Source of the DNA: Stenopsyche tienmushanensis
Lineage: Eukaryota > Arthropoda > Insecta > Trichoptera > Stenopsychidae
Length of the DNA stretch: 64,000 bases
Direction: 5' to 3'
Assembly (NCBI GenBank): GCA_008973525.1
Contig: WACJ01000529.1
Location: forward strand, 1,674,001 to 1,738,000
The position numbers and the translations under genes were made by a program. Each line of letters begins with the position of its first letter. The stretch's first letter is position 1. Below, piece by piece: positions 48,398 through 61,400 of the stretch. The notes beneath the pieces are model-generated. The model was not told where the DNA came from. It made no database searches and saw only the letters and a program-made list of their open reading frames with translations.

Positions 48398-50863
48398 TGT
48401 TATTTGATATTTGAATATGAAGATTGTACTTTTATTCAAATTTAGTCATTATCATCTTTATTTTCTTGGTGTATATAGTTCCTATCTGTTATCAATTTTC
48501 ACAGAAAAATCCATCGCAGCTAGCTTAATTCCATTCAAGTTAGCTATGAAATAAGGAAGATGTGTCTTTCTGAGTGATCTGATAAAGATGAATTACTCAT
48601 CGGTTAGCTCTTCAAACCAATAAATGTCTATATGAGCGTCGAACAAGTACATTAGATACACCTGTCGAACATTATACGCACCTGGCGAGAACCACAAGCT
48701 ATTACGAACCACTCAAATATCGACCCACTTATTATGGAAGCGAATTTTCCGCGTGAAAACTGACTGAAGCTCACAAAAGCTGCATATTTAAGAATATATC
48801 ATCATCTATGATAGACTATTTGGAACAGAAATACATACCGACAAACGTTAATACATCACATAGATTGATAAATCATTGCAAAAAGTAAAAATAAGTACAA
48901 TATTTTTTGCAAAGAATACGTGCCCATTGTAAAATATGTATGGCGATCTAACAACAGATCCAAATCCAAGATATGCGGCTCTATAACAACGAACGTTCTT
49001 TAAAATATGTTTTATTTCTATAAATAAACGTATCCACATAATTCAGAACAAAATAATAACCTAAGCCCCCCATCAATTATTATACATGATGATAATCTTA
49101 GGATTTGAGTGTTCACATCGTAATCTAGAATTACTCTGTATTTATAGCATTCAAAGATTTCAACGTAATCCTATGTTTAATTACGTTTGACATTAACAGT
49201 ACATACTCAAATATTCTATATATTGTGTATTAAATATGCTGAGTATTCTGCGATGAATTACAGGAATAATCAGCGAATTATATACAAAATTTCTAATGTC
49301 TTATATCAAGTGTCTTTACATAGTTTTTTAAAGTTTTCATTTAATTGTCAAAAAGGTGAATACATCAACTTTCGATATTTTTAATCAACGATAATTTTGT
49401 AAGAAATGAATGCTTACAATTGAAATATAAACGATATTTTTAACACTTTTTTTTTTAAAAAAATTATTTGCAATATAAGCGATATTTTTTAATCAAAAAC
49501 GGAATTCAAACGATAGTAGTAATTTAATTTAATGCTACTAAAAAATCTCATAAATAAGATAATTTCTAGAAAGATATTAATGTTCAGAATATATTTTAGA
49601 GCTTAGATATATAAAATAAAAAGCGTCTAATTTCGATCTTAAAAATCGGACGATTCATGTGAGAATACTCGAATATTTTGACATTTTACTGAATGCGGAT
49701 GAGAAAAATATTCAAAAATACTGGAAATCTCTTAGACTTCTTCTTTTAAAATTAATTAAAATTATTTTTTCTATTCTTGCAATTATTTAGGCAAAAGGTT
49801 AATCTTCACCATTGCACTTTGAAGTAAGCAATCTCTTTTGATCTATCTGCTTTAGAATGCTTAGGATATAAAGAGGTAGATAAACCACTTTTATGGTTGG
49901 ATATTCCACTAAGCTTCATTTATTTTTTTACGAATGCTTCTCTGCTGAATTGAAATTGAAATTAGATGTAATAAATATTTTAAGCATCGCTGTAAAAGAA
50001 TGACAAATTTAATAGCTCATGATCTTAAACGATAAGTATTAAAACTCCAGCTCTATGTGGTGTGTAATAAATACATTTAATTGCATTGACATTTTATTCC
50101 CTATAATTAAGCAAAGTGTTCTTATAAAATATGTTTTTATTAGAAGAAAAATATTGAACATATTCAGATAGGAGAAATCAAAGTAAACTTGAATTGAGAT
50201 GATCGATTCAGAAATATTAATATTTTTGTTCACCCAAATTTGTTAGTGTGGTGAAAATGTTTTCACAATCTGAATATGAACCTATATAATAAAAATCTAG
50301 GATTTAAACCATTACACTATTAATTTGTCATGTGATAAATAATGAAGTTTTAATCATTCATATAATTAAAATTCAGGAAAATATATTATGTAAATAATTT
50401 ACGCGATGGTGCTTGATTTTCAAAACATTTTTACATATTTGAAAATGGAAATGACAAATTCAACAAAGCGAAAAACGTTATTTGTCTAGAATATTCTAAC
50501 AGATTGAGTAGTGCGGGATATACTAGGACTTGGCTTTGAGTTCTCCGTGTCTACGTTAATCTTAACTTACTTTCAACCGAGAAGACAAACATAAATAATA
50601 CACAAACGTCGAGAGTAAACAGTGCGGTTCAGCATAGTACGGGGATCAGAATTCAGATATGAAGGAACAACCTCAACAATGACCCAGATTGCTTTGGTGG
50701 AATAACAAATTTCATCTCATCAAATTGTATTAAAATTTTTAAATGCTAATATTTTGGCATTCTTTCCCGAGAACAACGCATATACAATTTATACATAGTA
50801 GAGAAAGGATATATTTTGTAAACAAAACCCGAAGTACGTTAGGTCAGTTTGGGTGAAAAACTT
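48398..50863. other. AT-rich stretch, nothing recognised
   Basis: Small open frames at 48848-49039 (-), 49187-49384 (+) and 50039-50233 (-) have no recognised domains. A slightly GC-richer patch at 50510-50700 carries no identifiable motif cluster. Confidence 0.4.
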
Positions 50864-51007
50864 ATGGCCTGCTCTAAAAGCATTAATTTTCCAAGATTTA
50901 GCGTCCGTCACGAAAGAAATAAGACCATCCGAAGATCCTCCAAAAGGAGTAAAGAAAGATACAGCGCATGTTTAAAGCGTCCTAATATACAGCACGGAAT
51001 ATATTAA
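50864..51007 (+). other. short ATG-started basic open frame (47 residues)
   Basis: An ATG-started frame reads MACSKSINFPRFSVRHERNK and goes on with a very basic, serine-rich segment to TAA at 51005-51007. It lies in a patch of raised G+C. Lys/Arg content is high. No family is recognised, and its size is compatible with chance. Confidence 0.12.
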
Positions 51008-52330
51008 GTGAAAACATTTAACACAAAACTAGATACTTCTCTTATTATAATTTATTCATAAAATATACACAAGGCTTGTATTTCAAGGATGTTTGTTTTT
51101 TCTATGCGTATATTCAATTTAGGCAAAACTAGCACCGTGATTAGGCAACACAAAAACATAAACAGAGCAAACTCACTTATGCAAGCTCTGTCGGTGTTTG
51201 CTGTGAGAACTTGCATGCATAATCAGGAAAAACAGTCAAAGAATAACTCCGTTGATTCAAATTATCATAGCATTAATAACAAATAGGTGTAAAACTATCC
51301 TAAGAAACTGTCCGAAAAGTTTCAGCCGTTACTATTCGCGCACTACTACTACATAATGGAGAATACATTGAGAATTTATTCGATGCAGACGACGTAACAT
51401 TTCGCAATGTAAGGTTTTCTCCATTTGAGAACAACTTGTACAGACTTGGATAATTTGCATTCTCAGTCTCCTCAGTTCAAAATAAGCTCATGTGCTTTAA
51501 AGATCCGAAATTTACATATTTTCCACTACGCCAAAAACGAAATTTGATTACGCGACTTACAATAATAAGGGCGCTGTACGCTTGCTGCAACATTTTACGC
51601 TTACTTTGGAATGGTTCAAAATAAATAAAATTTATATTTGGAACACCCGAAAAAAATATTGAACATAAAAACAATCAATCACTTTTAAAACCAGAATACA
51701 ATCAAAGTGCCTTCTGGTTGATTGTTGAATACATTTTTAATATGGAGAACGAAATATTTAGATAGAACCCAAAGTGATTAAGAAAATAATAATTATGTTT
51801 ATTAATATTATAACTATGACATCAAATCCATTACTAATAGATGGTTATGCAAGATTTTATTAATCATGTTAGTTTTACCTTCTCTAGTCTTAAAAATTAG
51901 GCTGAATCGAGGTAACTGATAGAAAGTATTAATTCTAAACTTTCATACCCTAGATTTAAACTTAAATCAATTTACCTTCTAGTTGCCTAAATACGAATCT
52001 AGTCGTTTAAAAGTCGAAACAAGTAGTTTTTAATCAAAATCCCTTGAAAGTAACAAATTGTTTTCCTTTCTATACAATGCAACCTTCTTCTATTGTACAA
52101 TGGCTTTTAAAACTATTGTATGCTTAACGTAATAATTTCAGACTATTACATGAAGCTATTTTATAAACTATAGTTCGTAAATTGAAGCAACCTTAAACAT
52201 TTTATATGATAATTACAAGACTGTATTTACTAAGCATTTTTAATAAAAATGATATTCTTTTTAACAAATAAATTATAATTTTCATATGTAATTCACAATC
52301 TACGACTGCTATTGCCTGTGTACTTTTTTT
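51008..52330. other. AT-rich stretch, nothing firmly recognised
   Basis: A CTGTCCGAAAAGTTTCAG segment at 51309-51326 is similar in style to some mariner terminal repeats, but no partner or transposase was found. Otherwise only chance frames (51089-51286 +, 51477-51674 -). Confidence 0.35.
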
Positions 52331-52346
52331 GTAATAAGAAAAACAG

Positions 52347-52452
52347 AATCAAATACGTGCTGGCATTCGAAAATGAATTCCTGACGAAGAACGAATGCGC
52401 TGAAGCATTAATGAACGCAGTCGGAATAAAACCTTTGCCATCCAGTATCATT
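52347..52452 (+). other. candidate short exon or coding remnant
   Basis: A pyrimidine-rich tract and AAACAG at 52341-52346 could be a splice acceptor, and ATT followed by GTAATT at 52453 a donor. Between them the frame reads IKYVLAFENEFLTKNECAEA then LMNAVGIKPLPSS. Codon choice (GTGCTGGCATTC, CTGACGAAGAAC) differs from the AT-rich background. I do not recognise the protein. The T-tract is short and interrupted, so the splice call is weak. Confidence 0.2.
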
Positions 52453-52504
52453 GTAATTTCCTACGTAATATCTCATATTATATTTTTAGCATTATATATG
52501 TAAG

Positions 52505-52960
52505 GCAATCTTCGAAAGCCTGGTAGAATGATTACGTGCACTGTACGTGTTTAACCCGCGGAAAATCGGAAATGGAGAAAAGCGTATATCTCACAGAGCA
52601 CACAGCTCCTATATGTTCGCATACATAAAGGCAAATATGAAATAAGTGATATTTATGTTGTTTTCCGATGATAGTTCAGATATAGAGCAGGCTTCCTCCG
52701 CCGCCTCCAGTTATAATAGCACAACAGCGACTCCGCACACAATTAAACCATGTATTACCTAAATTATATATTAGTTCAACACGGAAATTTAACAAAATAA
52801 GCACGAATGGGGTGTAGCTGCTCGGGTGGCGCGGTGTTAATAAGAAAGGTCTGCTGCGGTTACGACCGTAAATCTAAACGATAGCCGGAAAATTACAGAC
52901 TTCCCCAAAGCCACAGGGAAAATTTTCCTTAATAAGATAGAATATGCCCCCTTAACGACA
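52505..52960. promoter_or_regulatory. GC-richer non-coding block
   Basis: It includes GTGCACTGTACGTG near 52536, CCTCCGCCGCCTCC near 52694, and TGCTCGGGTGGCGCGGTG near 52820. It follows the candidate exon above, so the two may belong to one locus. No long open frame crosses it. Confidence 0.25.
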
Positions 52961-55669
52961 CATAAATAAAGAAAATAATCCTAAAAATACATCGGCGTCG
53001 GTATTTTTATATAACATTACTCGTTTTGAAATTGAATTTTGTTTGTAGACCTGCTCGTTAACAAAGCGTAAAAGTACGAAGCTAAAGTTTTAGATGGTAA
53101 AAACCAAAATTGACAAAAAAATGTTCATTGTCTAAACGAAGTTCCAACGTTAATTAGTCTCTGCGACAGCTTATTTTCTTAATGTATAATATGCATAAAG
53201 ATTTATTTTTCAGTACATGTGACTCTTCAATATGTTTCCATCTACATATAGTCATTTTCAAATCGATAATTGTATTACTCATATCATAATATCAAACTAC
53301 ATTAAAATATATATATATTAGCATATTAAAATATTATTTTTTTAAGAAAAAAAATCTATTTTGAGATATATCAATAAATGCATATTTAGCGCAAATTGTC
53401 TTTATATCAGTACTGATCTCGTACTTTTTTAAAAAAATTAAAGCTTATCTCGTTTTTAATACCTGCGATATTTAAAGCATAAACTTTGTTTTTAATGATC
53501 TTTTAAGCTTGACGATATTATATCAAAATTACTTAGCAAACTTAATAACTCGTAAGTAATATAAAAAATCAGCCATTACATCCTTTATGAACTTATTCTG
53601 AGAATGATACTTAAGTGTAATATAGTGATGAACGCATGGATTTTTAAAGAAGACATAATAATAAATAAGAACCATTATATTATATTAGTACTTGAATTAC
53701 ATAAATATTTAATTAGGAAAATATATTTGCAAATTTATTGCTGTTGAATAATTCCTGAAATGGCAAAGCGAATTTTTGGCAACACTTCCTACAACATTTT
53801 GCGTCAACCACATTTAAGCGTAAGTTTCAGGTCGCAACCAACAGCTAATAAAGCAAAAGTAGTACTATATTATTAATTTATATATTTATTATATAAACAA
53901 TGAAAGTCCTTGGTAATTGATGTTTATATAAGTTTTAAAAATATTGATTATTTTTGGGTCTCCTAATATATAAACAGAGATTAAATGATGTAAGACCAGG
54001 GTATAAATAAACGAACATTTATGGCCATGTAAGTCATTCATGTTAAAATACCAATTTTACATTTCGGATCCCCACATAAATCTTCGATGTGGATTTATTA
54101 AAGTGACTCGTTATTCGGACCCCACCACAATCGTTCAACCCTTCTTGTTCTGACATAAATTTGCTCCGATTCGAATAAATAGCTAATAAGTATAGAGAGA
54201 GAATAATTTACAGCAAGAATGCTCTCCGTGCAAAAGGTATAATTACGGAAGCTTAAAAAATTCGTACTGTATTCTTTATCCAAACACGGAACGCAGTGGT
54301 GATTCCATCAAGATACGTAACATCTATGATAACAATCTAAATGGCTGAGGGCGTACACAATAGTCGAGAAAGACGAAGGATTCCTTACTCTTCTACATCA
54401 AATATGAGCTAAGAACTCCGATGAGAAAACGCTGGTCTGCTTCTTTTTGCCATCCTGGAGAACAAAAAGTATAATAACACGAACAAACCTTCCATAATAC
54501 ATTACCGGGCGGAGCGTAAAATTGTGGTATATGAGCATAACCAATACTAATACTTTCCTACCCGCCCGGGATGGATTGGCGCAAATTACGCAATTTTGCA
54601 TGAATTACACTCAGAATATTCAAATAAACACCGAGCCAATTTCGCTCAAACTAATTTTCTAAAGAATATAATTTATTTCTTGAACAATAATATAATTGTA
54701 TAATACAATTAAAACAAGTCCACGGAAGTAAATTTGCATACATAAATATTGCTACCGAAAACATACCGTACAGACTATAACGGTTCAATGCATTTCCACA
54801 AGATAATTTCTACATTTAAATAAACTGGTATGCTGTTAAAACAAAATGATGATCTCTAAATGGCCAAATAAGCCCGAGCCGACGTAATCGAATTTACAAT
54901 AACACTTTCAAATCGTTAGTAATGTAAATAGAAGCATTATCGGTGGCAATATTCATTCGGAATGTCATTTAAAATAATCATTTTCTTATGGGATATACCC
55001 TGAAAATACGACAAGCTAACGTCAAATAAATTTATCATACAATAATTTCAATTCTTTAATACAACTTGTAATTTAAAGTTAAGTACATAACATTATAAAT
55101 CTTATAACACAATAAAGGCGATATACTACCATAAAAATAGCGGTTATTATTACTTAATTCAACGATAAACGCCATACTATGTGAAAAATGAAACTATTAC
55201 ACCGTACATTAGATATATTTATATGAAGGCAAAGGAATTTAGTTATTTAAAGAAAACCATAAAATTAGTTGAAGAATATCTCGTAAATATTTATTTCTTA
55301 AGGCACCATACCCATTATTGAATGTGAGCGATCTCCTTTGAAGATTTTTGTAGGAATGAAAGATTTTAATATGGTGGTTCCCGTTAGTTCTATATGAAAT
55401 TGATTTAGAATAAGATTGTTTACCTAAAGTATATAAGTATGGATTGAAACATTCGATCGGAAATACTAATAATTACGATCCCCTAAATCTGGATTTAAAG
55501 CCAAACCTGTAGGATTTCTAATTAGGATAAATGTATTAATGTAAAGCCGACAATGTTTTAATTATTAATCTATTCGAATGCGTTTAATGGGTATTTTTGG
55601 GAATGCATATATATACTGCTAAAAACAAATTTAATTTGAAACTAGATGCCACGTAAGATCGCATAAAAG
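52961..55669. other. mostly AT-rich stretch, nothing recognised
   Basis: A (TA)-rich run lies at 53309-53320. Moderately GC-richer DNA at 54110-54600 holds two minus-strand frames (54098-54283, 54398-54601) with no known domains. Confidence 0.4.
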
Positions 55670-56247
55670 GAAGACATTAGATGTTATCCAATACAGCTGC
55701 AGTTCAGAGACCGGTTACGATGGCGGCAAGAACCGGAGCACACAAATCATAAACCAATCCAAAATGAATAGATACACACGCCCGAGTAGGCGAAAGATGA
55801 GAGGGGAAGATACATGGAAGTGGAAGCAGGAAACCGAGTAGGTGGAAACCCAACTAATCTAAAAGGACCAGGGGTATGCTTTCCAGTCATATCTCGAATC
55901 ACAATCGAAATAAGGTGATTCGTCTTCCATCCCAATACCGTGCCATAAATAATGGATTGCAAAATAAATGTTGATGAAAATAATAGAAATGTTATTTATG
56001 TCGGTCGGTCGTGTCGAAAGATGCATTAGTATTATTTGAACGTTAAAAATTCACCCGCGAATCGCACGAAGAACGCCCCTGAACCGAAAACTCCCCGGAT
56101 CTTCGAAGTAATGTATACTTTAAGAAATAGAAACCACTGTAAGCACGCGAGCATCTTGAACGCATATCGAAGAGGCTGAGAAAATATACCCGGTGGTTGT
56201 TTTCGTGGAGCATATCGTATCAATGATATATAACCTGTCGCAAGCGA
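55670..56247. promoter_or_regulatory. GC-richer non-coding block
   Basis: CpG-bearing DNA includes GACCGGTTACGATGGCGGC near 55709 and TCGGTCGGTCGTGTCG near 56000. Overlapping minus-strand frames (55747-55962, 56032-56253, 56120-56317) share DNA and none has a recognised domain. Confidence 0.22.
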
Positions 56248-56469
56248 ATGCATACAAATACACAGGGAAAAAATACGATAATGGCGTATTATTCACGCGG
56301 AAAATATAATGTTGCACAAGAAGGATCGACAGGATGTTACGAGTGCGCTGGAAGCGAGGAAAACATCAACGGATGCGACAGGAACAAAATTATGTTGCAT
56401 ATGTCGATGTTAATAACCCGGTCTATACCACATCCTTCTTTTTGTACCAAATCCGTAAATCAGATATAA
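56248..56469 (+). CDS. hypothetical small ATG-started Cys-bearing open frame (73 residues)
   Basis: The frame begins with a true ATG and ends at TAA. Its middle reads GSTGCYECAGSEENINGCDR, a Cys pattern C-x2-C-x10-C within Gly/Ser/Glu/Asn-rich sequence. That is weakly reminiscent of the first loop of Ly6/quiver-type three-finger proteins, which often begin with C-Y-x-C. There is no signal peptide before it and too few later cysteines for a full domain, so a single exon, a remnant or chance remain open. Confidence 0.18.
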   Translation: MHTNTQGKNTIMAYYSRGKYNVAQEGSTGCYECAGSEENINGCDRNKIMLHMSMLITRSIPHPSFCTKSVNQI

Positions 56470-57978
56470 GCGATCTTCGTAGAATATTTTACTGGAAGTA
56501 AAGCATTATATATTGTATAATACATACACCTATACATAGAACATAAAAAAATCCTTCTACAAATTATATAATTAGGATAAATCTATTAGAATTCGCTGAA
56601 TTTAATGAATCATGTCAATATTTATATATAAATGTATCAGTCAGTAGTCCTGTAAATTAGTGACTCAATCGTCTAAGAGTTCAAATCTAAAGAAGGTGTA
56701 GCTGGCGATGACATTTTTAAAAATATTTATACGCTATGAAAACTACATAAATTGTTTTTATCAGGTCTCCCTGAGATAAAACATTCGATCGCAACTATTG
56801 ATACATCAGAAATCTTAAATATATTGGCATGACAATCATTTTCCGCGTTTTGTATTTGAACTTTAAGAATAAAAATATAGAAACTAACTCACTTTGCCAA
56901 CATTCCAGCGTATTCTCTTACCAACCTAATTACCACACAAGAAGTAAGCATCACATATCGTACCAAACAAAGACGTGCTCTGTGAATTTGCTGTCTTCAA
57001 CCCTGAGGCTTTGTTGTTACGTACCTGAAACGAAATAAACATATTTTAAATTAATATTTTGAATAGTAGACAACCATTAAGAAATAATTCGGTATAAGAT
57101 TATGTGGAATCAAACAATGTAATAAAATTGAAAATTAATATATTTTATAAGTTATAAAATATCCGAGTCGAAAAGAAACTCACACCTAATTCAGTTATAT
57201 AATAAATAAAAAATAATGGCATCAGAAAAAATCAACACTTTGATAAAAGGGATCATAAAAGTTATTATTTTAAGACCTTTAATGTAAATCAAAAATTATC
57301 GTAGAGTATCGTGAAATATCACCGTAATAATGTATTTTAAAAATATGAACCTGGTTAAAAAACCTATTAGTAAAATACTGTCAAAAATTGGAGGAAATGT
57401 AACGAGAAGTTGTAAAAATTGATCAATTTTAGCTGGTAATAAAAAAAATAACTACTTCAATAAAATAATGCTTGTCTCCCTTTCTGCAGAATTAGCGCAA
57501 CAAAAATTAATGGAGGTTGCCTTAATGTTTCTACCCACCTTATTCTACCCTACTGATTATTTAGTTAGGTTTTTAGTAAGTTAATATAAAAAATGTAATA
57601 ATATGATAAAAAGACAAAAAAAGCTACTGTAAATTAATTATTATGTGACTTAATAAATAAACTCTTAGGTTGTATGTCAATTTTGTAGCTTTCGTGTAAT
57701 TTAAAAACTGTCAAATGCCACTTAATTTCCATTTTCTTAATTTAATTATTAGGAAAACTAATAACAAGTACAAAATATTTTATTTGATTATTATTTAAAC
57801 TAAATAATGAATCTCATAAATGTAATATTTCAAAAAATACTTTGAAAATCGACGACTATATGTATAAATTTCTAAATAGCCAAAGGAAATCATAATATCT
57901 AAACAAAGCAAAGTCTACAGCCTCCACCCTAATATAACACGATTTTTCTATTGTGCAGTTTCGATTTAACACGGGCTA
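56470..57978. other. AT-rich stretch, nothing recognised
   Basis: A 69-codon plus frame (56829-57038) has no recognised domain. No repeats or RNA genes seen. Confidence 0.4.
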
Positions 57979-57982
57979 TTAA

Positions 57983-58370
57983 CCCTTTGCACTCGAGAAC
58001 CTTTTTCGCGCGGCGAACCAGCAACTCGAAACGTTTCGCAGCACTTTCAACCAATTTCCTACCACTAACTTAAAATCAATACATACACAAATGAATGTAT
58101 AAAACTTTTATATTTTAACATTTTATATATATATTTACCTGTTTATTAATATAATTTCTTAAATATGTCTCTTAAATATATCAGACTAATTTCAGATAAA
58201 AAAATCTTATATCTATTTGAAGGGTTGTTAAGTTACACTTCATAATATTATACAGAAGAGCGTAGAGACCTGCTTCAAATAAACTAAACGTAAACAGTTA
58301 TTGCTGTGTAACGATTTTCTGCATCAAAACGAGTGGTGAATGAGAGTCACCTCTCAAGTGCATCAAAATT
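57983..58370. mobile_element. short piggyBac-type MITE (non-autonomous)
   Basis: The left end CCCTTTGCACTCGAG (57983-57997) with TTAA at 57979-57982 is a typical insect piggyBac terminus. The right end is diverged: read on the minus strand from about 58370 it gives TTTTGATGCACTTGAGAGG, keeping the TGCACT-Y-GAG core, and the flanking TTAA has degraded. A related copy of GCATCAAAA near 58321 suggests a subterminal repeat. The element is about 390 bp with no coding sequence. It is distinct in end sequence from the 1.34-kb piggyBac copy. Confidence 0.6.
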
Positions 58371-59850
58371 GAGCCATATAATTGTATTGTATTCTTTAAA
58401 AAAATCATATCGTCCATTGTTAATTTTAAAATTATACGATATGCTTATAGCAAACTATAAATGAGGAAGTAAGCCGTATAACATAGTGCTGGCAATAAAT
58501 AAAGTAAATCCGCCCCAACTTTGCTATTCAAATAATGCTGCATTTGAACAAGACCAAAAGGCGTAGATGTAGTTTCAGCCTAATTCCATTAACAGTACCA
58601 GGCACTTTGAACTTGTTGCCGGTTTGAATGGTAAACATTTTTTTCCTAAATTAAACTCTGGCATTCAATGAACCCGTCTAGTAATTGAATTTTTAAAACA
58701 ACTCCCTACAATATAATCAAAACTATCTTTCCCCACGGCAAGATTGTTGTTCTGTAATCTGCACACCAACTGGATTTTCCGCAGTAACCAATGCCCAATG
58801 CTAATATTTAGCATTCAAACATCTTCATCGTCCAATGTTGATACACATTACATATGCATATTCAAAATTCATTTCATATATCGTACAGGTTTTATTAAGT
58901 ATATAAATGATGTTTTCATCATATAAGAAAAAGGATATATACGTATATGAGAAGACATAATTTAGGACCCAACCATAAAATCCTTTCATAATACGCTCAC
59001 TTTCATCATAAAAAACTCCTTCGATTATATATCTTTCATGACTAATCATTTTTTCGCATTAAGCCGTTTATCATGTGAATGAAAGCCTTACTAACAGAGC
59101 CATTACTTTTTTATCATTGTAACCTTTGTAATACGTTTTAAAAATGAGAGCACTTCTTTGTGCAGTATGTTGAAGAATTGGACCGCTCAAACAACAAATG
59201 ATTGCCTATGCCACATTTTAAAAAAATTAGCCTCAGCGTGAATATTGCGAATACGACCCATACATCGAGAGTATTGAATGACAGCTTCATTAAATTTTGA
59301 AACTGTCTGAAAAGGGATAAAATAGCCTTCAGCAAAGGAAAGCAAGTAAATTTATGGGCAATAATTGTAGATGTCATATAACGAGAAGACGTAGAACCCT
59401 ATATAAGAAGCAATAAAGAAAGCATCCCCGTACTGACGGATTATCATCATAGCCTTAGATAGAATGGATATAAAAAGAAAATAAAAGGTGAGTAAGTATG
59501 TAAGAAAGCCATGATTAAGGGTTTTCATCCAACAACGAACATACACAATTAACATCGCAGAATACAGCGTAAGATAACAACGGAACACTGTAAATGACAA
59601 ATGTATTATTACAACTATTATTTATTCGATATTAAATTCTTAAGGCCATATAAAGCTAAAGATGGTAAATAATGTTAAACATAAATATTGACTGTTTTTC
59701 TCTTAAGACCCTTAATTTTAATAGATATTATAGTGATCTTTAAAATATTTCAATTAGTCCAATTACGATCTATACTAGTCTTTCTTTCATATAGTCATTC
59801 ACTGCTCTAAAGTATTATTGAGCTTCCATTTGAAATAAATATGATTGTTT
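58371..59850. other. AT-rich stretch, nothing recognised
   Basis: Minus-strand frames at 58825-59049, 59138-59377 and 59352-59600 have no recognised domains and are rich in Phe/Ile/Tyr, as expected for noise. Confidence 0.4.
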
Positions 59851-59860
59851 TATTTTTAAG

Positions 59861-59943
59861 CACATGCAGAGCTTAGAGAAGAATTATTTGAAGATCTCGT
59901 ATTATTAGATAACAGATGTGACAATTTAAGAAAAAATATATGA
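59861..59943 (+). other. candidate terminal exon fragment
   Basis: TTTTATTTTTAAG at 59848-59860 is a fair splice acceptor. The frame after it reads HAELREELFEDLVLLDNRCD and ends at TGA 59941-59943. The peptide is acidic and leucine-rich, helix-like, and unlike translated AT noise. It is short, no partner exon was identified, and no family is recognised. Confidence 0.15.
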
Positions 59944-60179
59944 AATACTTATAAATAACATCCGTCATGAGCTCTGCTTATATCATGTTGTAATAAGTAT
60001 AAATCTATGTGAATCCATATTGCCTCAGTACGATATGACTTTATAAAGCAGCTTTTCTGCTGTGGGATTAAATTTTCGCTCTTTAGTCGTAGACGAAAAT
60101 AAGTATCCATTTCCAAAATCACCACAGATCTTATGGTCTGCAGAAATAACTTCAAGACACTTTGCTGTTATATAAAAAC

Positions 60180-61080
60180 TATTTTCGTGGGATTTATGCG
60201 ATTTAGTCATTCGAGAGCGGTCGGAAAAAGCAACATAAACTTGTTCGGTTTTTTCTTTAATCCTAATTGAAAGCTAAGCCAAATATTGTCGGTCCACATT
60301 ATGTTTATGATATATTTTTATTAAGGACTGTTGTTCGGTAAAATGTAGTGATTGTTCGTCGTAAATAAAGTAATCAGAGGGGATAAGAGCAAAACTATCT
60401 CGGATGGTCTTTTCCATTTGGAGGCCAAGCAACTGGTTATATATAGGCCGGTCTTACGGCCAGGGTGGTTTCGGTAGGTAACGTCCGCATAACGACCGTT
60501 AGCCCTAACTCGGCCATGATCTGAGGTCTTAAGGGCTAGAGGCCGTGGCGCCCCGCTAAGCCGTTTAACGACTCAAATAAAAATTGTTTCATATAACCGC
60601 CCCATCTAGTGCGGGACCCACACTTTACGACCCCGGATCGTTTCATACACACGCATAAAAGGCGAATGTGTTTTTTGTTACATTTGAGTAATACGCTCGA
60701 ATTTAGTTCTTCGCGCAAATAATAAAAAAAGGGAAAAGGAGCGGAGAGAAAATAATAAATAGACTTGACGGCCGCGAGGGTAGTGTCGGTTTTATGATAT
60801 TAAAAACGTGAACGAGTTATCTTTCGGGGCCTTAGTTCAATGGGGTAATGAACTGTTTTTCTCTTATATATTTATATGAGAAATGGCTGCTTGCTTTGTT
60901 TGCGTACTTTTTAAAGCAAAATATGCTGTTCAAATCCGAATTCTGTTTGAAATTTGCTCGCACAAATGTACGTTTGTGTGCAAATTCAGCCGCTTGTCCG
61001 GCGTGAGGCGCAGGCTGAACGACTCTGTGCACATTTTGCATTCCGCACGCCACGTGTCGGCAGCTTGACAGCCTTTATTC
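60180..61080. promoter_or_regulatory. largest GC-rich island of the right half
   Basis: G+C is high from about 60440 to 60800 and again at 60950-61070. Words include AGGCCGGTCTTACGGCCAGG near 60446, GGCCGTGGCGCCCCGC near 60541 and ACGGCCGCGAGGG near 60768. A purine-rich AAAAAAAGGGAAAAGGAGCGG tract (trimmed here) lies at 60724-60746. Short frames (60536-60718 -, 60832-61053 -, 60883-61068 +) have no domain I know. A promoter-like or enhancer island is the best reading. Confidence 0.3.
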
Positions 61081-61400
61081 TTGGGACGAGTAAACATTGA
61101 AAATTGCAAATATTTTTAAACCCTTATATGGCCAATGTGACATTATTTTTATTGCAAATATCTGAAAAACCATAAAATGTAATAAGACAACGCGAAAGAA
61201 TGAAAAGTAACTTCTATCAATGATCGTTCGAAAATAAATAAATCATTATTATATTATTTATATTCGGACGAATATAATGTAAATAACTTAATACAAGTAC
61301 AAGATTTTGCAGCCATTTTCAATTTGTTTTTATAATATAATTTATTTATTCAAATCAACTATTTTCGTTATAGCGAACGAACAAATATTCGTTTATTTAA

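Noticed and set aside
51309..51326. CTGTCCGAAAAGTTTCAG as a mariner-type terminal repeat
   Set aside because: No inverted partner, no TA-bounded element and no transposase-like frame nearby; the resemblance is too short.
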